64,000 nucleotides of DNA from Cerasibacillus sp036516575 (GTDB lineage: Bacteria; Bacillota; Bacilli; Bacillales; Amphibacillaceae): contig NZ_DATBTY010000006.1 in NCBI RefSeq assembly GCF_036516575.1, positions 124,001 through 188,000 on the forward strand. The letters run 5' to 3'. Under the pieces are notes generated by a model. That model was given only the letters and a program-made list of their open reading frames with translations. It had not been told where the DNA came from and ran no database searches. Positions 1 to 6,522 of the stretch are shown here, piece after piece. The translations under genes and the position numbers were made by a program. Numbering within the stretch: position 1 is the first letter of the stretch; every line of letters begins with the position of its first letter.

Positions 1-190
1 AAATTAAATTAGCAATAAACACACCGAGTACAATTCCAAAGAAATATTTTTTGTTAAAAACGATCAGATGATTAAATAATTCGGACAGCCGAAGTTGGAT
101 ATTTAGGAATCCAAATGGCGCTACAAGTGCCGTTACAGCGAAGTAAAGTGCGGCCACAAGTGCATTTGTTACAAGTGTTTTTGATTTCAT
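1..190 (-). CDS. queT: QueT family queuosine-precursor transporter, N-terminal part (runs off the window)
   Basis: The minus strand starts with ATG at 190, 8 nt after a GGGAGAG ribosome binding site. The first 63 residues include NALVAALYFAVTALVAPFGF and NIQLRLSELFNHL, the N-terminal pattern of QueT (DUF988), a membrane substrate-binding subunit of ECF-type vitamin transporters thought to import queuosine precursors such as preQ1. Two hydrophobic segments are visible before the window edge. The preQ1-I riboswitch directly upstream independently supports the assignment. The C-terminal part lies outside the window. Queuosine use is also indicated by queG at 16.6 kb. Confidence 0.85.
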   Translation of the reverse strand, partial: MKSKTLVTNALVAALYFAVTALVAPFGFLNIQLRLSELFNHLIVFNKKYFFGIVLGVFIANLI

Positions 191-202
191 ATTCTATTCT
201 CT

Positions 203-241
203 CCCTTAGTTTTTTTACGTGGGATGGTTTCGAACCACGGT
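203..241 (-). promoter_or_regulatory. preQ1 class I riboswitch controlling queT
   Basis: On the minus strand a CGTGG/CCACG stem encloses a loop containing GGTTCGAAACCATCC and is followed by the A-rich tail TAAAAAAACTAAGG. These are the hallmarks of the compact preQ1-I aptamer: a P1 stem, a C-rich loop strand, and a 3' tail that forms the pseudoknot and overlaps the SD. The AAGGGAG of the tail is the ribosome binding site of queT, so ligand binding should hide it and reduce translation of the transporter. Confidence 0.85.
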
Positions 242-440
242 GTTTATTCACAATAAATAAGTATAATGGAAACGTTATGTGTGTGTCAAAACAAAATGAT
301 TTAAGTTGACTACTTTTAGAGAATCAGAAAGGTAAGGGTTAAGCTTTTTTATTTTTAAGGGAGAACATGATGTTATGACTGTCTATATATATCCTTCAAT
401 TTCATTAAAAAATGAATATGATAAAAGTTTATAAGTAGTA

Positions 441-467
441 TTAGGTGCTAACACCTTGTGTTATAAT
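441..467 (+). promoter_or_regulatory. plsC promoter (extended -10) with overlapping inverted repeat
   Basis: An extended -10, TGTTATAAT (459-467), lies 33 bp before the plsC start. Just upstream is an inverted repeat, AGGTG-CTAA-CACCT (443-456), inside the near-palindrome TTAGGTGCTAACACCTTG. plsC in Bacillus belongs to the FapR lipid regulon, whose operators are inverted repeats of about 17 bp starting TTAG. This site has the right size and place but differs from that consensus, so the regulator is unproven. Confidence 0.4.
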
Positions 468-499
468 TAGGTTAAAATTGTTAAAAACAGGAGGACATT

Positions 500-1102
500 A
501 TGTATTCCTTTGCTGCAAGATTTTTAAAGATTTTTTTAAGTTTATTTGGACGAATTGATGTCTATGGTAAGGAACATTTACCACAATCAGGTGGTTATGT
601 TATTGCTTGTACACATACAGGATGGGTAGATATTTTATGGTTGGGAATCTCTGTTTTTCCAACGAAAATACATTTCATGGCTAAGAAGGAATTATTTCAA
701 ACACGATTTACAAAATGGTTAATGACTGAATTGAATGCTTTTCCAGTAAATCGCGAAAATCCAGGACCAAGTACACTTAAAATCCCGAGAAAATTATTAA
801 AAGAGGGAAAAGTAGTCGGTATTTTCCCAAGTGGTACACGGACAACAGAAGATGTGCCCTTAAAGAAAGGGGCAGTAACGATTGCTAACTTGGCCAATGT
901 GCCAATTGTTCCAGCTGCTTATGTTGGACCTAATAATTTCAAAGAATTATTAAAAAGAAAGAAACCTGTTCTCATATTCGGAGAGCCGATAATGATTGAC
1001 CAACAACTACCTAAAAAAGAAAAAATCGATCGCATGCTCCATATACTTGAGAAGGAAATGACATCATTACAAACAGGCTTTAAATCAAAAGTAAAAAAGT
1101 AG
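500..1102 (+). CDS. plsC: 1-acyl-sn-glycerol-3-phosphate acyltransferase
   Basis: This enzyme transfers an acyl group to the sn-2 position of lysophosphatidic acid to give phosphatidic acid, the precursor of all glycerophospholipids, at the cytoplasmic face of the membrane. The 200-residue protein is of normal length for Gram-positive PlsC. It has the catalytic HX4D motif (HTGWVD, H39 and D44) and the substrate-binding FPSGTR motif (109-114), with a hydrophobic N-terminal stretch. The ATG follows AGGAGG at good spacing. It is monocistronic, with its own promoter upstream and a terminator at 1171-1206. Confidence 0.93.
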   Translation: MYSFAARFLKIFLSLFGRIDVYGKEHLPQSGGYVIACTHTGWVDILWLGISVFPTKIHFMAKKELFQTRFTKWLMTELNAFPVNRENPGPSTLKIPRKLLKEGKVVGIFPSGTRTTEDVPLKKGAVTIANLANVPIVPAAYVGPNNFKELLKRKKPVLIFGEPIMIDQQLPKKEKIDRMLHILEKEMTSLQTGFKSKVKK

Positions 1103-1170
1103 TATTTTGGAGCAAGAGTCCCCTAAATGAAATAAGCGGAAAGAATGTATGAGTTTGAGGTGCCCTTCAT

Positions 1171-1206
1171 GAGTTAGACCAATCAATGCTAACTCTAGTT
1201 TTTTAC
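1171..1206 (+). terminator. Rho-independent terminator after plsC
   Basis: GAGTTAG (1171-1177) and CTAACTC (1189-1195) form a 7-bp stem with an 11-nt loop, followed by TAGTTTTTT. The rest of the gap up to the catalase start (1207-1422) shows no clear gene or motif. Confidence 0.6.
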
Positions 1207-1422
1207 TTTTGTAAAAGCTTTTGCGTGAATCAACGCGATATAATCTCAATTCGGTTCTCCTGATTAAGTCGCATTAAGGATTAAGCCCATAATCTAATGT
1301 CACCTTTCGCCAATCTATATGAATCTCATTGATGTACTTAACTGAGCATGCCTAAATGTATCATATCGCCTATTTTCACATATGTATATATGAGATGTTT
1401 AAGTGAAAGTGAGGTAAAGTCA

Positions 1423-3471
1423 ATGGATTCTAATAAGAAAAAAGTAAATAAAAATCGAAAAACGGAACAGTTAGACCAGTTTAGGATCAAAAATACAGGT
1501 CATAAAATGACAACGAATCAAGGGTTGAAAGTATCGAATGATGAAGACTCTTTAAAAGCAGGGATACGGGGTCCGACATTACTTGAGGATTTCCATTTAA
1601 GAGAAAAGATTATGCATTTTGACCATGAACGTATTCCAGAAAGGGTCGTTCATGCCCGGGGATTTGCCGCGCATGGGGAGTTTGAGTTATATAAGTCGAT
1701 GAAAAAATATACGAGAGCACATTTTCTCCAAGAGCCGGGAAGCAAGACACCTGTTTTTGTACGTTTTTCGACGGTTGTTGGAAACTTAGGTTCGAAAGAT
1801 ACGGCGCGTGATGTACGTGGTTTTGCTACTAAATTTTATACGGAAGAGGGGAACTATGATTTAGTAGCGAACAACATGCCGGTGTTTTTTATTCAAGATG
1901 CGATAAAATTCCCCGATATTGTTCATGCGATCAAACCGGAACCTCATAATGAAATGCCACAAGCATCTTCAGCACATGATACGTTTTGGGATTGGGTGGC
2001 AAATAATCAGGAGTCAGCTCATATGATTATGTGGCTCATGTCGGACCGTGCTGTTCCGAGAAGTTGGCGTATGATGGAAGGGTTTGGTGTTCATACGTTT
2101 CGATTCGTCAATGAAGAAGGGAAAGGAACCTTTGTAAAATTTCATTGGAAACCTGTTCTAGGTGTTCATTCTTTATTATGGGAAGAGGCACAGGTGATTG
2201 GTGGAGTTGATCCCGATTTTCATCGGCGTGACTTATGGGAAGCTATAGAAAAAGGAGCATCCCCAGTATATGAATTAGGGGTACAAATGATTCCAGAAGA
2301 AGATGAATTTATGTTTGACTTTGATATTCTTGATTCAACGAAAATATGGCCAGAAGAAATGGTACCGGTTGAAATAATCGGGAGACTTACGCTCAATCGT
2401 AATGTGGATAACGTCTTTGCGGAAACAGAACAAGTCGCTTTTCATCCTGGTAATGTTGTGCCAGGAATTGACTTTACAAATGATCCACTTTTACAAGGAA
2501 GACTTTTCTCCTATTTAGATACACAATTGTTACGTTTAGGTGGACCGAACTTTGTGGAAATACCGATAAATCGACCTATTTGTCCGTTTCGCAATAACCA
2601 ACGTAACGGTTTTAGCCGTCAACGAATTGATGTGGACCGCGTGAGTTACCATAGAAATTCACTGGCGAATAATACGCCAGCGACTACAAGCCCAGAAAAG
2701 GGTGGTTATGCTCATTACCAAGAAAAAGTGGAAGGACGGACAATCCAAGCTCGAAGCGATTCATTTACAGATTTCTTCTCACAAGCTCGATTGTTTTGGA
2801 ATAGTATGTCCCCAGTAGAAAAAAATCATATTTTAAATGCTTTTATTTTTGAATTAGGTAAAGTTGAAAGCCGTTCTGTAAGACAACAGTCTGTTGATAT
2901 GTTTGCGCATGTTGATGAAAATTTAGCTCGGATCATTGCTGACAATATAGGAGTAAATCAACCTACTGTTACCCAAGTTCAAGTGTCTGAAAGGTCCCCT
3001 GCGTTGAGTCAGGAGAACACACCAAAATCACCTTATTCATTAAAGGTTGGCGTGTTGATTGGTAATGGATTTAATGGTGGGGAAGTAAAAGGTGTTCTTC
3101 AAGCATTAAAGGGGCAAGGTGTTTTTGTCGATCTGATTAGTGAAAAGCTCGGACCGATCAGAGGAACAGATGGTGTGGAATTAAATCCAGATCAAACGAT
3201 TGTGACATCATATCCTGAACTTTATGATTCAATTTATATTGTTGGGGGTAAGACAGATCATCAAGATAAATTTAATCAGGCTGTTAAGATATTTTTAAAT
3301 ACGACGTATAAGCACTATAAACCGATTGGCATCGCGACAACAGGAGAAAAATATGCCAAAACGAGTGATGCAAATAATTTAGCGGGTGTTGTTTTTGCTA
3401 GAAATAATCGTCAATTTGCTGAAGAATTTATCGCCACCATTAGTCAACAGCGATTTTGGAATCGGAGATAA
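1423..3471 (+). CDS. katE: Large-subunit (clade 2, HPII/KatE-type) catalase
   Basis: This haem catalase converts hydrogen peroxide to water and oxygen. From the chosen ATG it is 682 residues, the size of large-subunit catalases such as B. subtilis KatE. The distal-site histidine is H78 in RVVHARG, the distal Asn is N151 in NNMPVFF, and the proximal haem-ligand Tyr is Y364 in RLFSYLDTQ. The last 140 residues or so form the DJ-1/GATase-like domain typical of this clade. The reading frame is open from 1348, but only the ATG at 1423 has an SD (GTGAGGT, 7 nt away). No signal peptide is present. In B. subtilis katE belongs to the sigma-B stress regulon; I could not see a convincing sigma-B promoter here. 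Confidence 0.95.
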   Translation: MDSNKKKVNKNRKTEQLDQFRIKNTGHKMTTNQGLKVSNDEDSLKAGIRGPTLLEDFHLREKIMHFDHERIPERVVHARGFAAHGEFELYKSMKKYTRAHFLQEPGSKTPVFVRFSTVVGNLGSKDTARDVRGFATKFYTEEGNYDLVANNMPVFFIQDAIKFPDIVHAIKPEPHNEMPQASSAHDTFWDWVANNQESAHMIMWLMSDRAVPRSWRMMEGFGVHTFRFVNEEGKGTFVKFHWKPVLGVHSLLWEEAQVIGGVDPDFHRRDLWEAIEKGASPVYELGVQMIPEEDEFMFDFDILDSTKIWPEEMVPVEIIGRLTLNRNVDNVFAETEQVAFHPGNVVPGIDFTNDPLLQGRLFSYLDTQLLRLGGPNFVEIPINRPICPFRNNQRNGFSRQRIDVDRVSYHRNSLANNTPATTSPEKGGYAHYQEKVEGRTIQARSDSFTDFFSQARLFWNSMSPVEKNHILNAFIFELGKVESRSVRQQSVDMFAHVDENLARIIADNIGVNQPTVTQVQVSERSPALSQENTPKSPYSLKVGVLIGNGFNGGEVKGVLQALKGQGVFVDLISEKLGPIRGTDGVELNPDQTIVTSYPELYDSIYIVGGKTDHQDKFNQAVKIFLNTTYKHYKPIGIATTGEKYAKTSDANNLAGVVFARNNRQFAEEFIATISQQRFWNRR

Positions 3472-3498
3472 TGAGTTATGTTCATTTTATTTACCAAA

Positions 3499-4185
3499 GA
3501 AGAAGCCGGGACAAAATGACTGTCCCCTGTAGACAGAGGGAATAATAAAAATTGACTTAAGCGGTTTTAGCTCTGTATTCAGGAGAGCTAAAGCCGTTTA
3601 GTCTCTATATCAATTGATTTTAGGGAAACCTCAGCAATGTGCTGAGGATTTGTACGTTAATATCGTGTCTTCTTTTCCATCATACCGCATTGAAGTGCTC
3701 AAAGGCATGTAAGTCAGCGATGTTATTTCAAATTACCTCGCATTGAAGCGTTCAATGTTATGTAAGTCAGTGACGCTATTTCAAGTAAGCTCGCATTGGA
3801 GCGTTCAATGTTATGTAAGTCAGTGATGCTATTTCAAATTACCTTGCATTGAAGTGCTCAATGGCATGTAAGTCAGCGATGTTATTTCAAATTACCTCAC
3901 ATTGAAGCAATCAATAGTATACAAGTCAGTGAAAATAGTAGAAGTTATATTGCATTGAAGGATTCATAGTTACAAATCGGTGCTCTGAGACGTAGTTATA
4001 ACACCTATAATAAGAGATCCACGCCTAAAAGGAGTGGATTATTAGTGATTGCTAGGATTATTTATCTTTTAATAACAAACTATACATAACCTTTCCCAAG
4101 TACTGTCTTTCGTTCCAGCTAGCAAAATATGATGTGCCAATCTTTTTTTCATTATTTGATACTAGTTATGTCACCACCTCTTTCC
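3499..4185 (+). repeat. Dispersed structured repeat element, copy 1
   Basis: This copy begins 27 bp after the katE stop and ends against the pentapeptide gene. Parts in order: hairpin H1 GGGACA/TGTCCC (3509-3525); long hairpin H2, stem AAGCGGTTTTAGCTCT paired to AGAGCTAAAGCCGTTT (about 3557-3602); hairpin H3 CCTCAGCA-ATG-TGCTGAGG (about 3630-3648); six 53-bp tandem units (from 3687); the motif TAACACCTAT; hairpin H4 ATCCACGCCT/AGGAGTGGAT (4017-4040); then a conserved tail ending CTAGTTATGTC. The same order occurs at 34.4-35.0 kb and, inverted, at 52.7-53.3 kb. No plausible ORF spans it. Confidence 0.85.
3687..3985 (+). repeat. Tandem array of six 53-bp units in element copy 1
   Basis: The GCATTG core starts at 3687, 3740, 3793, 3846, 3899 (as ACATTG) and 3952, an exact 53-bp period. 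Each unit starts with a small hairpin, CATTGAA-GCG-TTCAATG in its best form, followed by a conserved TATGTAAGTCAGTGATG-like segment and a variable AT-rich part. Units differ by point changes, not by length. Confidence 0.9.
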
Positions 4186-4197
4186 ATATTTACGTCA

Positions 4198-4824
4198 TCA
4201 TGAATCATCTTTAATGTTTAATCCAATCAATTTCGCAAAACCGATTGCTTGTTCTGATGAAACGGTACATCCGCTTAATTCTGGTAAACTCACTGTTAAC
4301 CGTTCAAAAGAATTCGTGCTTAAATCAACGCCATTTAATGACGTATTCGCGAAGTTTGCTTCATTTAATTGGCATTCCTGAAACTGAACTTTCTTAAACT
4401 GACATTCATAGAAGTCACTCTTTTCTAAGAAGCATTCGTCAAATAGAACATGTTTCAAACGAGAAAACCCAAAGGCACTGAGTCCAGCTTGACATGATTC
4501 AATCCTAACATGCCCAAGTGTTGTTTCAGAAAAATTCATACCAAGCATTTTGCAATTTTTAAAATGGACACGATGAATCATACCGCTACTAAAATCAACA
4601 TTTGATAAATCGCAATGGTCAAAGATGACATCCATTAAATCAATATTAGGAAACGATACATTTTCAAAGCGGACATGTTTAAAGATAACTTGGTGAAAGT
4701 AGATTGGCTGGAACATGTCATGATGTATCAATTCATTTTCAAACATGCATAAAGAATAGTAAGGGTCGTCAGTTACTTCAAAAGTTTCCAAGGGTAAATC
4801 ATGGGGAATCCTAGGTTTTTGCAA
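4198..4824 (-). CDS. Pentapeptide-repeat protein, Qnr-like in overall form
   Basis: The protein has 208 residues and is built of degenerate A(D/N)(L/F)XX-type pentapeptides from about residue 40 to 175 (for example VSFPNIDLMDVIF and CDLSNVDFSSG). Such repeats fold as a right-handed quadrilateral beta-helix that mimics DNA. The length and the C-terminal pattern SSEQAIGFAKLIGLNI resemble chromosomal Qnr-like proteins of Gram-positives, which protect DNA gyrase from quinolones. That role is an inference, because many pentapeptide proteins have other or unknown functions. The start is a TTG at 4824 with the SD AAGAAGGAA; no in-frame ATG near it has an SD. Its 3' end lies just past the end of repeat copy 1. 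Confidence 0.75.
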   Translation of the reverse strand: MQKPRIPHDLPLETFEVTDDPYYSLCMFENELIHHDMFQPIYFHQVIFKHVRFENVSFPNIDLMDVIFDHCDLSNVDFSSGMIHRVHFKNCKMLGMNFSETTLGHVRIESCQAGLSAFGFSRLKHVLFDECFLEKSDFYECQFKKVQFQECQLNEANFANTSLNGVDLSTNSFERLTVSLPELSGCTVSSEQAIGFAKLIGLNIKDDS

Positions 4825-4934
4825 GTTATTCCTTCTTTCATGTTTATTTTAAAAAAATATGCACTTATCTGTCTCTTGTTATATTTATTATATTATAATA
4901 AAGAGGTAAAAGGAAGATTCATAGGGGGAATGAG

Positions 4935-5012
4935 ATGGATCGGTTTTGGTTGCGGATTATTCTATTTGCTGGATATTGGTTCTATATCTTGTTGCAGTTT
5001 GATTCGTTTTAA
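4935..5012 (+). CDS. Possible 25-residue hydrophobic peptide
   Basis: ATG at 4935 follows AGGGGGAATGAG and opens a 25-codon frame, MDRFWLRIILFAGYWFYILL and five more residues, that could span the membrane once. It lies in the 357-bp gap between the divergent pentapeptide gene and ctaG. The SD is good, but the frame is short and I recognise no family. It could be chance. Confidence 0.25.
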   Translation: MDRFWLRIILFAGYWFYILLQFDSF

Positions 5013-5181
5013 GTTCTACTAATAAAAGGACTAAATCCGTTTTTATTTTCTCATCTTTGTGACAGAAGATTATTTTTCTTATAAGTTTCATGATTTTGTT
5101 ATATTTAATCCACTTCTCCAGCTGATTTTAAGCTAAACTAAGATTATAAGTATGTGTTTGGATAACTAAGGGGGAAGTCGA

Positions 5182-6009
5182 TTGATTGAATTATTATTAG
5201 ATGAACTTCATGTGTCATCTGTTTGGAATGGTGGTATTTTACTACTAGCGTTTTTTACAATCATATTATATTTATTTATTTTACCGAATGGAAAAAACCA
5301 TACGTGGTGGAAATCGATTATTTTTATTGTTGGAGTAGCAGTTGCATACATGGCGATCGGAAGTCCATTAAATATTGTTGCGCGTATTCAATTTAGTACG
5401 CATATCATTCAATTTCTATTATTCTTTTTAGTAGCGCCGCCTCTACTTATTATCGGTTTTAAGACGGAAATTATTCATCGGGTGTTAAAATTTTCAATTG
5501 CTAAAAAAATTGCTCGTGTTTTAACAAATCCTTATTTCGTTTTTGTTCTCTTCTTCTTATTAATCAGTATCTTCCATTTACCGTCTGTTTTTGATGCGGG
5601 GAGAATGGATATTTACGTTAATTACTTCTATATGTTTGGACTATTTTTCTTGGCAATCTTATATTGGATTCCGATTGTGACACGACTGCGTTTGAATAAG
5701 AAACAGAAGTTAATCTATCTTGGTGCAAGTATCATTGCGCTTATACCAGTGAGTGTATTCTTAATGCTTTCAACTGATAATTTATACGAGACATACTCAG
5801 ATTTAGGTGTGTTTGTTGAAGCGCTTGAAGCGTGTTTCCCACCAGATGAAGAACCTTTACCAGCTTCATTCTATGAAACATTGTTACCGAATAAACCCCA
5901 TATGGAACAGCAACTCGGTGGTAAAGTGTTACTTATTGGTGAATCGATTATCTTTTTAATCACGATGGCACTTGTATCCTTTATTGAACCACGTTTGAAT
6001 AGAAAATAA
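5182..6009 (+). CDS. ctaG: CtaG, assembly factor for caa3-type cytochrome c oxidase
   Basis: This polytopic membrane protein of 275 residues has about seven hydrophobic segments and matches the caa3_CtaG family. Typical features are the N-terminal WNGGILLL region, AIGSPLNIVARIQFSTHIIQ, the central HLPSVFDAG segment and an extracytoplasmic loop with a LEACFPPDEEPLPASF-like sequence before the last helix. In Bacillus, CtaG is needed for assembly of active caa3 oxidase. The start is a TTG with AAGGGGGAAG just upstream. Here it stands alone, away from ctaC-F. A strong terminator follows. Confidence 0.9.
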   Translation: MIELLLDELHVSSVWNGGILLLAFFTIILYLFILPNGKNHTWWKSIIFIVGVAVAYMAIGSPLNIVARIQFSTHIIQFLLFFLVAPPLLIIGFKTEIIHRVLKFSIAKKIARVLTNPYFVFVLFFLLISIFHLPSVFDAGRMDIYVNYFYMFGLFFLAILYWIPIVTRLRLNKKQKLIYLGASIIALIPVSVFLMLSTDNLYETYSDLGVFVEALEACFPPDEEPLPASFYETLLPNKPHMEQQLGGKVLLIGESIIFLITMALVSFIEPRLNRK

Positions 6010-6028
6010 CTGAATACATCGTCATGTT

Positions 6029-6063
6029 AAGCACTCTTTGATTGTTATCAAGAGTGCTTTTTT
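6029..6063 (+). terminator. Terminator after ctaG
   Basis: AAGCACTCTT (6029-6038) and AAGAGTGCTT (6050-6059) form a perfect 10-bp stem followed by a T-run. Confidence 0.9.
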
Positions 6064-6069
6064 GTATAA

Positions 6070-6408
6070 AAAGTGATTCCATATGTGTTTACGATCGTCG
6101 CATGAGCGATGTTATTAACTTCAGCTGTTAGAAATATGCAACAATTTAATGCCGCATTACCATTCATAGCCGTGGCGATGGCAATGATTGGTGGAGCGTT
6201 TTGGCCAATAGAACTGGTAGAGTCAAAGCTCATGATCGCTTTATCTCATGCGATGCCAATTAAATACGGAATGGATATGTTACATGGTGCGGCTGTTTAT
6301 GGATATCCTTTAGACGAATTGTTCAAACCAGTCAGTATGTTGTTGTTAATGGGAGTACTAATGATGGGAATTGGCATCCGTCTAATGGAAAAAAGACATG
6401 TTCAGTGA
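6070..6408 (+). pseudogene. Remnant of an ABC-2 type transporter permease (C-terminal third)
   Basis: From 6109 the frame reads AVRNMQQFNAALPFIAVAMA, then GGAFWPIELVESK and MPIKYGMDMLHGAAVYGYP, the C-terminal membrane region of ABC-2 permeases of the drug/antibiotic exporter type. Family members are about 370-400 residues; only about 100 remain. In frame upstream (6070-6102) a short stretch could belong to the same protein, but a TGA at 6103-6105 interrupts it, and no SD precedes the ATG at 6109. The cognate ATPase gene is absent. I read this as a decayed, 5'-truncated gene. Confidence 0.7.
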
Positions 6409-6522
6409 ATAGGATTGTCCTAAAATATGAGGACACTCCTTTTGTTTTCCATTGATTATTGATAAATATGGTAAAATAAGGCATGCTTATTATAAAACAG
6501 GAAAAATAGAAGGACGGTTTAT

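Noticed and set aside
1397..1420. Sigma-B-like GTTTAA plus GAGGTAA before katE
   Set aside because: The second part is the SD itself, so a transcript from it would start past the ATG.
3687..3985. Tandem 53-bp array as a CRISPR
   Set aside because: The whole 53-bp unit repeats, with no unique spacers between constant repeats and no cas gene nearby.
4801..5022. 73-residue plus-strand ORF upstream of ctaG
   Set aside because: It overlaps the start of the pentapeptide gene, has no SD, and a better short frame (4935-5012) with an SD lies inside.
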